Source of the DNA: Flabesymbios commensalis
Taxonomy: Eukaryota > Annelida > Polychaeta > Terebellida > Flabelligeridae
Length of the DNA: 64,000 nucleotides
Direction: 5' to 3'
NCBI GenBank assembly: GCA_964017125.1
Contig: OZ024915.1
Span: forward strand, 74,431,767 to 74,495,766
Shown piece by piece: positions 10,258 to 21,164 of this stretch (the first letter of the stretch is position 1; every line of letters starts with the position of its first letter). The notes beneath the pieces were generated by a model. It did not search any database. It had not been told where the DNA came from and saw only the letters and a list, made by a program, of their open reading frames with translations. The translations under genes were made by a program, and so were the position numbers.

Positions 10258-10602
10258 ATATATATACTGTTCCCCAATTGCAAATACTTCACACTCTGCA
10301 CACTGCATCTGAAATAAGTTCCCCCTTGAAACAAACTATATTACAAGATATACACATACCACATATAAACACAATGTATATTTACACTGCTGTGTCACAC
10401 TGCTGTGTAAATTATAGAGGACATTTTATGTGTAAATATTTTTTTTTTGTCAATATGTACGTTAATATGTTTTCAATGCACACATTTTATTTCACATGAT
10501 ATACATGTGATGTTTTTTCTGAAATTAGGAATATCTTTATAGAATAACTACAGTTTATTTTCATATTTTTCAATATCACAGCGCTATCTGCCCTCCTCCA
10601 CC
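10258..10602. other. No feature seen
   Basis: AT-rich; parallel to 8810-9060. No gene. Confidence 0.4.
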
Positions 10603-10840
10603 GGATACTGTTTACCCAGTGTTGAATTAGGGTTGTCCCAATGTAGTGGAAGGCGGGCCAACATTGAAACAGTATTGGACCAACGTCTCGTTTTTGCTGG
10701 GGACCCCCACTAATCAGCTGATCGTAACCGGCGATCTGTCACGCCAGAAAACACGAGACGCTGAAACAAAGCTGGCTTAATGCTGGGCCAACGTCTCTGA
10801 CGTTGGCGCAACATAAAGCCAGCATTGGTTCGACATCTTT
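10603..10840. mobile_element. Two CAGCAAACA MITEs in tandem
   Basis: The first copy (10603-10700) ends CTCGTTTTTGCTGG. The second (10744-10840) starts CCAGAAAACACGAGACG and has an internal palindrome GGCCAACGTCTCTGACGTTG. They lie about 45 bp apart and face the same way. Confidence 0.65.
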
Positions 10841-11086
10841 ACTTAGTACATTGGTCACGGCCTCCAGTCAGTAACATAATTAGGAGGTCAGCGAGCCAAA
10901 GTGGCCACGAAATTGGAGAGATTCCTCCAATATCAGGTTTGACCTGGAGGCCGACACCTTTTGGCTTAGCGGGGAAGGGGATAGGATATATTTTAGGTTC
11001 CAGGATGAAAGGGGGGGGGGCTGGGTAAAAAATTGTGCTTACAACTCAATTCAACAAGTGCTAGAAGATGTGGTTTGTTTTACAGA
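10841..11086. repeat. Paralogous spacer shared with 27900-28054
   Basis: Includes a run of G (about 11008-11019) and the text TTGTGCTTACAACTCAATTC leading into an ATTC tract. The same order occurs in unit 1. Confidence 0.45.
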
Positions 11087-11145
11087 ATCATTCATTCATT
11101 CATTCATTCATTCATTCATTCATTCATTCATTCATTCATTCATAT
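11087..11145. repeat. (ATTC)n, about 14 copies
   Basis: Pure ATTC tract. The unit 1 counterpart at 28055-28475 has expanded several-fold, so the locus predates the duplication. Confidence 0.9.
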
Positions 11146-11165
11146 GCATTCATTTGTTCACTAGA

Positions 11166-11238
11166 CTTGACACTCTAAATTCACTAGAGTAGTGCGTGCT
11201 CAACTTGAGGCACTACTCTAGTAAATTCAGAATGTCAA
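11166..11238. repeat. Short foldback, 29-bp arms
   Basis: TTGACACTCTAAATTCACTA pairs with TAGTAAATTCAGAATGTCAA. A short loop contains CTCAACTTGAG. Confidence 0.7.
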
Positions 11239-11594
11239 ATACCCGAATGAAGAAGACTAAGACACCATTGATTGACACGGTCACTGGGGACAGGGGCATG
11301 AGTGGTGACTGGGGACAGGGGCATGAGGGGTCACTGGGGACAGCGGCATGAGTGGGGGTGAAGTGGAGGCTGGGAATATAAAGACAACAATATTTACCAG
11401 GAAACTGATGCCTTGATGAGATACAGACAAGTTATATGATTAGAAAAGGGTGGAAGTAAAAATAAATGACAGTAGAACCCTGTTATTGTGGATGGGAGAG
11501 AGGGATAAAGGGGGAGGATGGGTGCAAAAAGACTAATTTTTATAAAATAACGACATGTATACATTACCACACAGCACAACACGTTAAGTCTGTG
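11225..11594. repeat. Block shared with 29660-30100
   Basis: Includes about three 31-bp copies of GGTCACTGGGGACAGGGGCA (11280-11357), then ATTTACCAGGAAACTGATGC and AGTAGAACCCTGTTAT. The unit 1 version is broken by a Harbinger-like insertion at 30118, and this copy shows the uninterrupted arrangement. No gene recognised. Confidence 0.6.
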
Positions 11595-11677
11595 CTAGCT
11601 TGAAATTGGTCCACCGTCTACAACGTTGACCAAACATCAAGCCAACACAGGGTTCATATGTGTTGTATCTTCTGGGA
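11595..11677. mobile_element. CAGCAAACA MITE, damaged
   Basis: Core CCACCGTCTACAACGTTGACC with flanking AACATCAAGCCAACAC. Ends are poorly preserved. Confidence 0.5.
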
Positions 11678-12526
11678 TAGCCTATATGCACGACTTTGTG
11701 ACTTAACTCCGCTCTTGGGTCAAATAGCTTATACATTTAAATAGTTTTACTAAAGTAACATTAGTTTATTGCATTCATTGATGTGTGACTAGGCAAATTC
11801 AAATTCATTTATTCATGCTTCGAGTAGGCCTACATTTATTACATATGTTGAATTGTTTTTTTTTTAATAATGTATGCAAGGGTAACACGCAAACAGCTTT
11901 GTTAAAAGACGCTTCCATGCGAACCACCCTAGAATATGGTACGTGATATTTCTGGAACGCTGCATACACCTATCTCGTTGACACCAAAGCTTGAGTGGTC
12001 TGGCATGAACATTGACAATTAGGACAAAGTGTGCTGAAACATGGACCGTAAAATTAGAAATACCCCTCGCCTGGACACATGACGAATCTAGTGATGTACG
12101 CCTACTGTTGATCATAGATTGATTCTGAATATCAAACTTAGTAGATGTGTTATTATAATGATTAGCTGGATACTAACTAAAAACTGGCAATTCAAAGGTA
12201 ATCAACATATCAACCAGTCAGTTTGCTGTTCATATTTCTTGTCTTTCACTGCTCTGCCACCAGTGTGTAGTATAGGCTATGACACATTGCTAGTGTGATG
12301 AAGCAAATGATCTTTTACCCCAGATGAGTGTAGCATTAATGAGAGGTGGTCATTGGTCAAGGACACATCATTATGACTGGACTGAGACCCGAGGTCGCAG
12401 CGTCAGAGGTGGACGTCACAATGTCTGCTGTGTCATACAACATTCCACTGCAAATGCAATGGCGTACCCATAAACCACAATATGTAGCCCTGGAATATCA
12501 GCACCGAATACATGTAAAATTATAAC
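11678..12526. other. No feature seen
   Basis: Contains a run of T (11850-11860) and scattered AT-rich text. I find no gene, array or element that I recognise. Confidence 0.4.
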
Positions 12527-12730
12527 CGCGGGGACCGTCTATGGACGTCAGATTCTGACGTCTAAAGACGATCCCCGTACTGAATGAATTAAAAAAAACA
12601 TAACCGCCGCAGACATAGGTATTTACATGAATCAAAAAGAGCTAACTAAGACGTTTATGATGATTTCAAATTGACAAAAACCTTTGATCTGCAAGTCTTA
12701 TACAAAAACATTTCAGCGTTGTAGTATAGG
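12527..12730 (+). mobile_element. MITE family with GACGTC stem (M2)
   Basis: CGGGGACCGTCTATGGACGT pairs with GACGTCTAAAGACGATCCCCG. The common right half follows (AAAGAGCTAACTAAGACG...TTTCAGCGTTG). Other copies are at 14526, 17252, 18062, 44139 and 54975. Confidence 0.6.
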
Positions 12731-14525
12731 CCGTTTTTTCTTGTGCTTTATAGATCTATGCTGGATAATGTATTTTGCAATTATCTTCCTTTGGCAATAG
12801 TATCCCACAGCTGTTAAAATTACATCAAAAGTGTTATGTCAACTGGAAAGCTTTTCCATGAGGTGGGATACAGTTCACTTGGTATATTAACAATATGTAC
12901 CTTTACCATAATGACGAATAATGTGGGCCTACCATACTGACTTACAGATAATAATATAGTAATGGACATCTTGCTATTGAAGTACAAGGTGGAAAATCTT
13001 TCTCACCTTCGTTGACAACAAACGGGACGGATATTTGATTTCTGCTGTCGACATTCTATGGTCCCTGCCTAGTCAGACTACTGATAATGATATTGACCAT
13101 CATTGTAGTTTCATATTGTGCATTATATTTGCTGCCAGTTATAATTAGATGTATCAATGTTTTTTTCTAATTTAAAAATACTTCTATAATTAGGCCTATA
13201 ATCCCATAGTAATGTATCATAATGTAGATAAGTGACAATTAAACTAAATATAACAATATCACAAAATAATGTAAAATAGTTAGAGAAAGAGTATGTTTTA
13301 ATTTATTCAAAAAGGCGACTGTTCGACTTTTTTTCACAAAAAATTAAGTTCATGTGAGTGTCCCATTTTAAATAGCTCAGTGGTAACAGTGATCGCCAGC
13401 TATATGAGAAGCTCAGATTATACAGAATCTCTCCCTGAGTATCTGAATCCTTACAGTCATCAGGATTTTATATCACACTTCACTTCACGCCTTCTTTAAG
13501 ATCACTACTCCATGCATTATCTCCCAATCTGTGTATACGGATAGCTAGTGGCAGTGCGAAAGGGTCACTTTTAGTGAGGTATCTGTTCAGGAACTCAGCT
13601 GTCTAATTGAATTTATCAGTAATAGAGATTATATGCCTCACATCACTTATTAGATATTTTATAGGAGTATCTCACACTGTTTGGTGATGCTCTGGCATGC
13701 AAAGCCAAATAGTAGGAACTGTTTACATTTTAAAGTATATAGTTACTGTTATTTGGCGCTTTAGATTAGTTAATTAAGGTATTCCTGGCTGAAAGAGAGT
13801 CCAGTTGAACCAAGAAGTGTTTATGTCCTCTGTCTAATTGACTCAGTATTCAGTATTCAGGGTTTTATTGGCCATTTTATGGCACCACCTCGTGTGTCTC
13901 CACGTCCACTTCATTAACACTTCGCGATGTATTGTCTGCCATATCTTGTAAAGCTCACTAATTGATTCAGCAATTGGCCGATTGATATGCTTTTGCAAGA
14001 AGTTTGTTCTCTTTTTGTCTAATTATAGCAACAGTCAGGAGTTATATATGTATCATATATTTCTTATCTAGACGTCAATAATTAGGAATTTATGTTTTTG
14101 TATATTTCTTATCCAGACGTCAATAATCAGGAGTTTATGTCACACATATTTCTTATCCTTTGTACATAATATCATTTTCAGAATTTGTGAAAAATATGTC
14201 CCATATAACTGCAACAAATATACAATGATAACAATAACTTTCTACGATTGTTTTCAGATATGTAATTTTTCAGATATATAACTGCAACAATATGGTTGAA
14301 GCTTCAGGCTCCCGAAATTTTAGAATGGATTATGCTAAAATATGTCACACATGCCTAATTCACACCGGAGTATTCGCTGATGATTTTAGTAACACATTCA
14401 GCCTTCACATTGAGTGCATACGAATATGTAATACGTAGTAATTAAATAAATATAATGAAAAGACAACCCATTTTATTTCCTCAATATAAGTTTATTCTAA
14501 ATATGTCAATTTTTTGCATTACACA
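12731..14525. repeat. Unit 0 spacer, partly shared with 31966-32350
   Basis: From 13430 to about 13720 and near 14040-14110 the text matches unit 1 (CAGAATCTCTC, TCATCAGGATTTTAT, ATAGCTTAGTGG-like words). The 530-bp tetranucleotide array of unit 1 is absent here, so that array arose later. TAGCTCAGTGGTAACAG at 13378 resembles a tRNA A box but has no B box. No gene. Confidence 0.5.
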
Positions 14526-14743
14526 TCACAACGCTGGTATATGTTTGTATAAACCATGCAGACCGAATGAGTTTTTCAATTTGAAATCATCATAAATGCC
14601 CTAGTCAGCTCTTTCTGCTTCATTTGAATACCCTTATTTTTTTAATATTTTTTCAGTGCGGGGACTGTCGCTATATCTCAGAAGCTGATGTCTGTAGACG
14701 TAAGATTCTGACATATAAAGACGGTCCTGCACTTAAAGGGTTA
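14526..14743 (-). mobile_element. M2 MITE, minus strand
   Basis: Reverse of 12527-12730. It runs from ACAACGCTGGTATATG to CTGCACTTAAAGGGTTA, with the GATGTCTGTAGACGT stem inside. Confidence 0.6.
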
Positions 14744-14877
14744 CATGGTTAATGTTTCAATCCATTGTATTCATGTAGCATGTACCACTCTATTGAGTGA
14801 CACTTTCAAGAGCCAATCTATGTTGATGGACACAAAGGTAATGTACCTGGATTCCAAACAAGATCCTTTTCTCCAAT

Positions 14878-15385
14878 ACCATGCATTTAGGCAATGCTGC
14901 CTTAGTGTTGAGAAGCGTCGCAGACGATGGGCCATTATTAATCCAACATTGGCTCAGTGTATTATGTTTGCTGGTTGATAAATAATCATGTGAGACACGT
15001 TATAGGCTGTCGCCCATCCCAGCATCCTCTGCAAACAAACAGCTTCCGACCATGTTCCTGACAGCCAGGCTCGCTGCTCTTGAGGTCGCAGACTGAGCCT
15101 TGCTGAATCAGTGTTATCATCCACCTGTTGGGGTGGGGAGGATGATTTAGATATTGAATATTCATTAATTTTTCAACCAAATGCCAACTTTATGTTGGCC
15201 CACTGTCTGCGACATTGGCTCAACATTAATCCAACCCTGGCGCATGTAACGTCTCGTATCTGGTGAGATGTGGTGGGAGCTGTCTGTGATACTTCCTGTG
15301 AAATTCTCGGCCACCAGACATGTACTGCTTATTGCAGGGCCAGCGTCGTAGACAGTGGCCCTGCATTAAAAAGGTCAAACTTGGG
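14878..15385. mobile_element. Three CAGCAAACA MITE copies
   Basis: Copies at 14878-14975 (GTCGCAGACGATGGGCC, end TTATGTTTGCTGG), 15180-15265 (CCCACTGTCTGCGACATTGG) and 15322-15385 (GTCGTAGACAGTGGCC). The intervening 14985-15070 matches 32570-32640 (CTGCAAACAAACAGCTTCCG). Confidence 0.6.
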
Positions 15386-15776
15386 TCAAACAGAAAAAAT
15401 CTTTCTTGAAAGTCCCCACTCCAATAGATGGTTTTATCACTGATTCAGCAAGGCCTCAGTCTACGACCTCGGGAGAAGCGAGCCTTGTGTGGGAAGATGC
15501 TTCCGACGAGAAAAGCTGTTAACGTCCCGCTACACCCCTACCCTTCCCATAGACATCTATTAATCTGTTAACATCTCACCACACATAATATCCCTCCCAT
15601 AGACTTACATCTATTATCGCCAATACGCTAGGGCTTTCCAGCATTATTAGATTACAGCAATTTAAATTTTCCTACATATATTTGTTTTAATCATCAGAAT
15701 ATATATGCTCTTTCAAGCCAATTTGTTAATTGCGTTCCTAGCAATACTGACCCTCAATACTATTATGTCACACTTG
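15386..15776. other. No feature seen
   Basis: Two related short segments around CCCATAGAC (15545 and 15598) form a weak local duplication. Nothing else recognised. Confidence 0.35.
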
Positions 15777-16661
15777 CAGCGCCGGATTTACCTGTAGGCC
15801 ATATAGGCCATTGGCTCAGGGCCCACCACATTTGGGGGAACCACTGAAACCTTTTTCGGCGCCAGTGTTCCTTGCGACATGCTCATTCTCTCACATACAG
15901 GATTTTATAGCAATTGTAGTTTTTAGGGGCTCTAGTCTGTATCATTGTCATAGTGATATAATGATAATTTTTATGACATTTATGACATTTTATGTTTTCC
16001 TGATGTCTTTGTCATAAATAGCATCTGGCAGGGAGCCCTAATTCCTATTCTGTACCGATCAGCAAATAACTGGTTGGGGCCCCCTGTGCTTTACTGTTCA
16101 ATGCTAACAATGTTCATGAAATTCACACGTTTCCCTGCGTCTAGCTTGCATGGCCCCTCCCTTTCTTTCACGATCGTTGAATAACTGGTTGGCCCTGTGC
16201 TTTACAGACCAATGCTGATAATATCCATTCAATTAATAAGTTGTATTCTGTTCCGATTTGTGAATAACTGGTATGGGCCTGTAAACCAATAGCCCCTATG
16301 TATCATATATACTAAGCCTGGACATTTGAAGGTCTAAAAAACATGGTCTCAGCAACATTACAACAATAATTAAAGTGTTTGTATTATGTTATAATTAGGG
16401 ATAAATCAATGATTTTAACTAAAGGGTAAATCTATATGGTGACAGTGACTGTCATCTTATCAAACTCTGCATCAGTACATGCTACGTTTCAATAAATAAT
16501 ACTAATTTTAATAAAATGCTAATTGACTGTCCCAAAAGCTCAGAATTAATCTCCAGTAATCTACAAAACGTCAGCTTCTGGGGGCCTACAGCGGCTCCCA
16601 CACCCCCTGCCTATTGGGGCCCAATAAATCTTTTGGCCTCACACACCTAAATCTTGCGCTG
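15777..16661. mobile_element. hAT-like non-autonomous element, 0.9 kb
   Basis: The left end CAGCGCCGGATTTACCTG faces a right end that reads CAGCGCAAGATTTAGG on the minus strand. Both are followed by GGCC-rich text and a GGGCCC/GGGGCCC word. This subterminal pattern (CAGxGCCGGATTTA) is characteristic of a known group of animal hAT elements. Inside are about three diverged repeats of AATAACTGGTTGGGGCC (near 16065, 16180 and 16263). No transposase frame remains, and no clear 8-bp target duplication was found. Confidence 0.6.
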
Positions 16662-16761
16662 GCCAGATAAACCTGTTTTACCTTTTATACAAATGTATAT
16701 TTTCTGTCATTTTTGTTGTTGAACCTCACAGCCTGGTGTTTCCGTGGGCGATATGTGGAAG
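16662..16761. repeat. Short block shared with 58995-59075
   Basis: TACCTTTTATACAAATGTATATTTTCTGTCAT and the following text occur in unit 4 in similar context. This links unit 0 to unit 4. Confidence 0.5.
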
Positions 16762-16840
16762 CCCAGCAAACATGGGATAATGGCCCGATGTTCGGACAAT
16801 GTTGACCAAACATCGTGCCAATGCCTCATGTTTGCTGGGA
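16762..16840. mobile_element. CAGCAAACA MITE with intact ends
   Basis: CCCAGCAAACATG (16762-16774) and CATGTTTGCTGGG (16827-16839) are exact inverted ends. The middle is short and damaged (ATGTTCGGACAATGTTGACC). This copy defines the family termini. Confidence 0.8.
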
Positions 16841-17025
16841 CTGTATACCCGTCTGGTCTCCACCATGTCGGCTAATGGTTGGACCAATGGGTGTGTGCCT
16901 TTTTTCACTGTGAGAGATTCACTATATCACAATCAGCTACACATATTGACATTCTGCGGGGTGAACACGCACATAGTCTAAAAGCCTCTATCTGTAACAA
17001 TACTATCTGTCTGAAAGCTTGAGAG

Positions 17026-17108
17026 CACTGCTCACACGACGTTGTTGCGACATTGAATCAACGTCATTGACGTTGATTTAACGTCGCAACAACGTCGTGT
17101 GACCAGTG
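17026..17108. mobile_element. Short palindromic MITE (CACTG...GTCGTGTGA)
   Basis: TCACACGACGTTGTTGCGAC pairs with GTCGCAACAACGTCGTGTGA around CAACGTCATTGACGTTG. A second copy is at 41053-41182. Confidence 0.8.
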
Positions 17109-17109
17109 G

Positions 17110-17251
17110 GTGGAGAATACATCCAAACCTTTAGGTCAACATGGATACTGCCTGACCTGAGTTTATGTGGGCAATAGTAACATACCAGTCAGTGTGAGTA
17201 GATGCTACACTCCTTCCCACTTGTTCTATTCATCTAGATATTCCGTGAGGT
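17110..17251. repeat. Block shared with 35650-35830
   Basis: CTGCCTGACCTGAGTTTATGT and GTGAGTAGATGCTACACTCC have diverged counterparts in unit 1. Confidence 0.5.
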
Positions 17252-17424
17252 TTACCATTACAACGCTGGAATGCTTTTGCATAAACTATGGAGAGCAAGG
17301 GGTTATTTTCAATGTGAAATCATCACAAATGTTTTAGTTTAATTATCTTCTAGAATCTTAGAATCTGATGTTCAAGGATGTCAGATTATGACGTATAAAG
17401 ACGGTTCTCGCACTGAAAAAGTTA
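17252..17424 (-). mobile_element. M2 MITE, minus strand
   Basis: Runs from ACAACGCTGGAATGC to TCTCGCACTGAAAAAGTTA, with GTCAGATTATGACGTATAA in the stem region. Confidence 0.55.
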
Positions 17425-18061
17425 GCACGCGACTGCAGTCTGGTTCTCCATCTATTAAAATACAAGCTCTCAGAATCATCTAAGAGCTTTGAACATCACA
17501 ACCAATCTCATGTACTTATGAGTACCATTTAAAGTAGGTATTACAACCAAGAGAATCACGGATAATCTGTGATTATACTGATTTTGTTATTCATTTGGAC
17601 GTTTCGCATAACAATCACTATCTAACACAATATTTGAAAATATTTAAAGTCTGAAAGCCGCATCCAAACCTTGTGTTGTGATCAATAGTGGTGATCATAT
17701 AGCGCAACATCTTAGTCTCCAAATCATTTCTTTTTTTCGGGAAATGTGAGCGGTGATTAAATATTTCAATTATACATTTTAAAGCGATTTTTCATGTATA
17801 CAAGAAAGTACTCTGACGATAAAACTAACAGCTATTTTAAATGAAACACCATGAAAAGTGGTTGCCATCGTTACAGAGGCATCTTATTGTATGCATTATA
17901 TATTTGGTTCTATAACCAGAATTTAAACTCAACAAAAACATCAACAGCTATAATAGTAGAAATAACATCAAAATTATTACCATTAAATGCATTTTATACA
18001 GCTTTATATACAGCCCTCATTCAAACATCAACTTGATTATCATTTAATAATAACGATGCGT
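17425..18061. other. No feature seen
   Basis: AT-rich with no recognisable frame, repeat or signal. Confidence 0.4.
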
Positions 18062-18302
18062 TTAACCCTTGTAGCGCGGGGATAGACTTTATTCATCACA
18101 ATCCGACGTCTGAACACGTCAGATTCTGACGTCTAATGTCGATCCCCGCGCTGAAAGAATTAAAATATTAGGAATGGTCGTAGACCTGTGACATATGTAT
18201 TCAAATAAAGCAGAAAGAGCTAACTAAGACATTTGTGAGAATTTCAATAAACCCTTTGGTCGCCATGGTTTATACAACAATATTTCAGCGCTTTGGGGGT
18301 TA
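18062..18302 (+). mobile_element. M2 MITE, full, TTAACCC ends
   Basis: Left TTAACCCTTGTAGCGC, right GCGCTTTGGGGGTTA. The first 102 bp form their own palindrome (GCGCGGGGAT...ATCCCCGCGC). The right half carries AAGCAGAAAGAGCTAACTAA. TTAA next to CCC suggests a piggyBac-type origin. Confidence 0.65.
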
Positions 18303-18959
18303 CAGTAACGTATTTAGAAACCAGGGAATGACATCTTCACTCTGCCATGTGATTTGCGGCACGCAATCCAATGGCCTCACGTTATACTGTCATCTGCCCA
18401 GATACAAATAACTTCGGACCAATCCCATTGGTAAGCAACGTAAACAAATCGTCTGAACCCGGGTGTGACTGTCTCAGAAATTTGTGTCGCGCATTGTGAG
18501 TGGTCACCACTGACGTCATTCACAGGCACTAATAAATATTCATGTTAAGATAACCTAATATACTCTCTAATATACAGTTCCAGTACACACTAGTTGTCCA
18601 GGCTTGAGCTATGCTCTGCGTGTATTAAGACTGGACTGATGCAGATGGGGAATGATTGGTTCAACCCAAAACAATCAATGGCGTGAAAACATTTGTGTTG
18701 CATCAGATAAAACTAGAAGGAGATGGAGACATAACTTGGCTGGGACAAATGCACGGTACAGTGCTTTGTGGAAGGTGCCACCTAACATACTAAAGACACG
18801 TGATATTTATCATCATCAGTAGGCTTCGTAACTTCATATAACTTATGCCTTTCAAATTGACATGCCAGCCCATGTAGCTATTTTCATGTAATGTAATTAA
18901 ATATTAGAGAATGGCTGACTCAATGTGAAGCATTCAATGGTTGCAATAATAAAAATTAG
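18303..18959. repeat. Block partly shared with 54930-55570
   Basis: ATGGCGTGAAAACATTTGTG, TTATCATCATCAGTAGGCTT and CAAATTGACATGCCAGCCCA recur, scrambled or diverged, in unit 3. A TGACGTCAT octamer is at 18511. No gene. Confidence 0.45.
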
Positions 18960-19337
18960 AGGGAGCTACAGGTGTTGAAAACACAACCAGAGAAGATAAC
19001 AGTTGACAGACAACAGCACATCCCATAGTGCGGTGTGGGTAGAAACACTAAGGTGATGTGATGTGTGCCATGTCACATTAACACACCCGGTCAGGATGGT
19101 CAAGTGTTTTCCCCAACGTCCAAACTGCGAGATAAGTGCAGAGTGACATCTGAAATGAAATGATGTGGTGTGATACACTCACCACATCCATCTTGACGGA
19201 GAGCAGCACAGCTCATAGTATTGTGTGTGTAGTGTCACCGGAAACACTAAAATGACGCGATGTGTGTCATGTCACATTAATACACAAATCAGGCTCGCCA
19301 AAAACCACGGGGCGGTTGAGGCAGTTCTGTTTTAATG
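18960..19337. repeat. Hairpin repeat GTGATGTGTGxCATGTCACATTAACAC
   Basis: Two copies (near 19053 and 19255). In each, TGATGTGTGT can pair with ACACA(C)ATCA downstream. The same module occurs at 36338 in unit 1 and three or more times at 55655-56010 in unit 3. Confidence 0.6.
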
Positions 19338-19452
19338 TTGGTCCTAGAACGTTATATAGCATAGCTGGTAAATGCACATCATATGGTCATATTAAGAAAG
19401 CAAAATAAAATCACCGATTTTTACTGATTTTAGCCTGGGTCTGTCCCTCTAA
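19338..19452. mobile_element. Single arm of the 43058 foldback family
   Basis: ATATGGTCATATTAAG, AAATAAAATCACCGATTTTT and GATTTTAGCCTGGGTCTGTCC match the right arm of 43058-43428. The left arm is missing. Confidence 0.6.
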
Positions 19453-19631
19453 AAGCGAGGACGTTTTACATCGATAAGTTTGTTTAAATTATAATGACAT
19501 TTCATCACTTCAGCCATTGGCATGGACATTTAAAATGCAAGCATGCATGTCAGTATTCCGGAAGCTAATAAATGGTGTCTATAGCCTTATATGTGGCCTA
19601 TATGGGTTAATAATTAGGACACTGTCTCTCT

Positions 19632-19716
19632 GCTGAAGTAATGTTAGGCCACCGTCTGCGACTCTGACCTAGCATTGCACCATTATAGATACAATGTCTT
19701 GTCTGTTTATTGGGAG
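19632..19716. mobile_element. Old CAGCAAACA MITE
   Basis: GTTAGGCCACCGTCTGCGAC and CTTGTCTGTTTATTGGGA. It has the same position and state as 36675-36755, so it was shared before duplication. Confidence 0.45.
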
Positions 19717-19832
19717 ATTATTGGTCAGGAGTTCAAACTGATAGTTTTCTGCCTGGGAATATATTGGGTGAATCGCCTTTTTTATTTTGCCATTGTTTTA
19801 GTTTATTTTTCCAGTGTATCCCTTCGCCCCAC

Positions 19833-19933
19833 AAAAAAGACCGCTGAGCCGGCTGAATTTAACAGACAGACTGACAAATGAGACAATTTTCACAGAGCAA
19901 TCACGTCTGGCGTTTATCACGGGTATGAATAAA
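19833..19933 (+). pseudogene. Exon-like module, damaged copy (unit 1)
   Basis: The frame reads PQKRP, then DRLTNETIFTEQ and LAFIT, as in units 2-4. It then jumps by deletion into GGTATGAATAAATGAGCGAGG, losing the last part of the frame and its TGA. The AATAAA (19928-19933) is kept. The strongest match is the block GACAGACTGACAAATGAGAC, identical in all four copies. Confidence 0.4.
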
Positions 19934-19979
19934 TGAGCGAGGAAGCGAGAGAACTGAGCTATTCAGCATAAGCAGAGGA

Positions 19980-20397
19980 CGCAGAGCGGGGCAAAGCAGA
20001 ACAGAGAAAAACAAAAAAGATCAAAGAGGAACAGATTAGAGCAGAACAGATTAGAACAAAAAAGATTAGAGCAGAACAGAACAGAGTGGAGTAGAACAGC
20101 GCAGGATAGCAGAACGGAGTAGAGCAGCAGAAGAATTAACATAACATCTCATAGCAGAGTAGAGTAGAGCAGAACAGAGAAGAACGGAGCAGAGCAGAAA
20201 AAATCAAGATAAAACATATCAGAACAGCAGGCCTACAAGACTGAGCAAAGCACAGCAAAACAGAACAAAACACACTGGAGAGCATAACAGAACAGAACAG
20301 AATATGGAAAAAACAGAACACAGCAGAGAAGAACACAGCAGAACAGAAAAGAACAGAACATAACAGAGCAGAGCAGAACATAGCAGAGCAAAGAGGA
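19980..20397. repeat. AGAAC/AGAGC pentanucleotide array, degenerate
   Basis: Repeated AGAAC, AGAGC, AGATT and AACAG words with many variants. It follows the exon-like module directly, as in units 2-4. Confidence 0.85.
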
Positions 20398-20410
20398 GTG
20401 GCATCATCTT

Positions 20411-20730
20411 TCAGTTGTAATTCAAATTAGGATATAACTCCATATAGGCCTATAGTTCACTGCTATAAAAATGGTTCTTTGTGAGCAAATTCAGCGAGAC
20501 CTTTGCAGTTGTGTTCTGTTGACCTTGTCTGATAGGCATTAATCTTATTGACTTCTAGCCATGAAATCTAAATCATCCAGTAAGCGCGATCACATTGTTC
20601 TGCTTTTAATATTGAGGGATGTTTTGACCTTAATGACCTTGACCTTAATCGCCTTCACCCGCTGTGATCTCACAAACCACTATCCAACTTTTGACCTTCT
20701 CCCAAATAGGTCAATATTAGGTGACCAAAT
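20411..20730. promoter_or_regulatory. TGACCT half-site cluster (unit 1)
   Basis: TGACCTTGTCTG (20523), then TTGACCTTAATGACCTTGAC followed at once by CTTAATCGCC (20625-20655), and TTGACCTTCTCCC (20690). On the minus strand this contains AGGTCAAGGTCATTAAGGTC. It has the same position as 715-910, 37800-37990 and 48760-48960. The strand order of half-sites is kept between units. Confidence 0.3.
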
Positions 20731-21039
20731 AAATGAAATAAATGGGGTTTTAGGCCACCTGTATGCGCACATAGGCTAAACTGGGCTAGGAGAACCTCTT
20801 GGGGATGGTTAGATGACCCTGCCCTCCAGCCACAGAATTCGAAATTCGAGCCCTGGCGGTCTGAGGCCGAGCACACTACTTCTCGGTCACGGATTTTCCC
20901 CGCAATATTGAATCAGTACGAGTGAGCGGGGAAGAAACATGTTCTTTCTTTGATACTTGAGAGTTACAGTGGGGTTTGAACCCGTGATCTCCGACTTTCC
21001 AAGCAGGCAGCTTTAACCACTGCACTAGGGCCCCCGCCC
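20731..21039 (-). mobile_element. SINE A, full with head
   Basis: The minus-strand head has AGTGCAGTGGTTAAAGCTGC and ACGGGTTCAAACCCC. The body word GCGGTCTGAGGCCGAGC and tail AAATGAAATAAATGGGG are present. It is the ortholog of the head-less copy at 982-1220. Confidence 0.8.
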
Positions 21040-21056
21040 TCGACGAGTGACCAATA

Positions 21057-21164
21057 ACCAAGCAGCCACGAGACACTGAACCAATGTTGGGTTGATGTTG
21101 GCCCATCGTCTACGACGCTGACCCAACATCAACCCAACATTGGTTCAGTGTCTCGTGGCTGCTG
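21057..21164. mobile_element. Palindromic CAGCAAACA MITE
   Basis: Near-identical to 1232-1339 and adjacent to the same SINE. Right end CTCGTGGCTGCTG. Confidence 0.8.

Larger units (their letters stand above)
1..19832. other. Unit 0 of a long degenerate tandem duplication
   Basis: From about 600 onward this segment is collinear with unit 1. Paired landmarks are 619/20411, 982/20731, 1232/21057, 1820/21652, 2346/22143, 3531/23645, 7690/27240, 10920/27900, 11400/29870, 13430/31975, 15000/32580, 17110/35650 and 18960/36330. Several SINE and MITE insertions occur at matching places in both, so they predate the duplication. The stretch 1345-1640 is almost identical to 21170-21465, while other parts are much more diverged. 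That pattern fits local conversion or uneven loss. No gene is recognised in it. Confidence 0.7.

Noticed and set aside
13370-13440. tRNA gene from TAGCTCAGTGGTAACAG
   Set aside because: No B box or pairing 3' arm follows.
20136-20407. Minus-strand LFCSAL-type frames
   Set aside because: Pentanucleotide array artefact.
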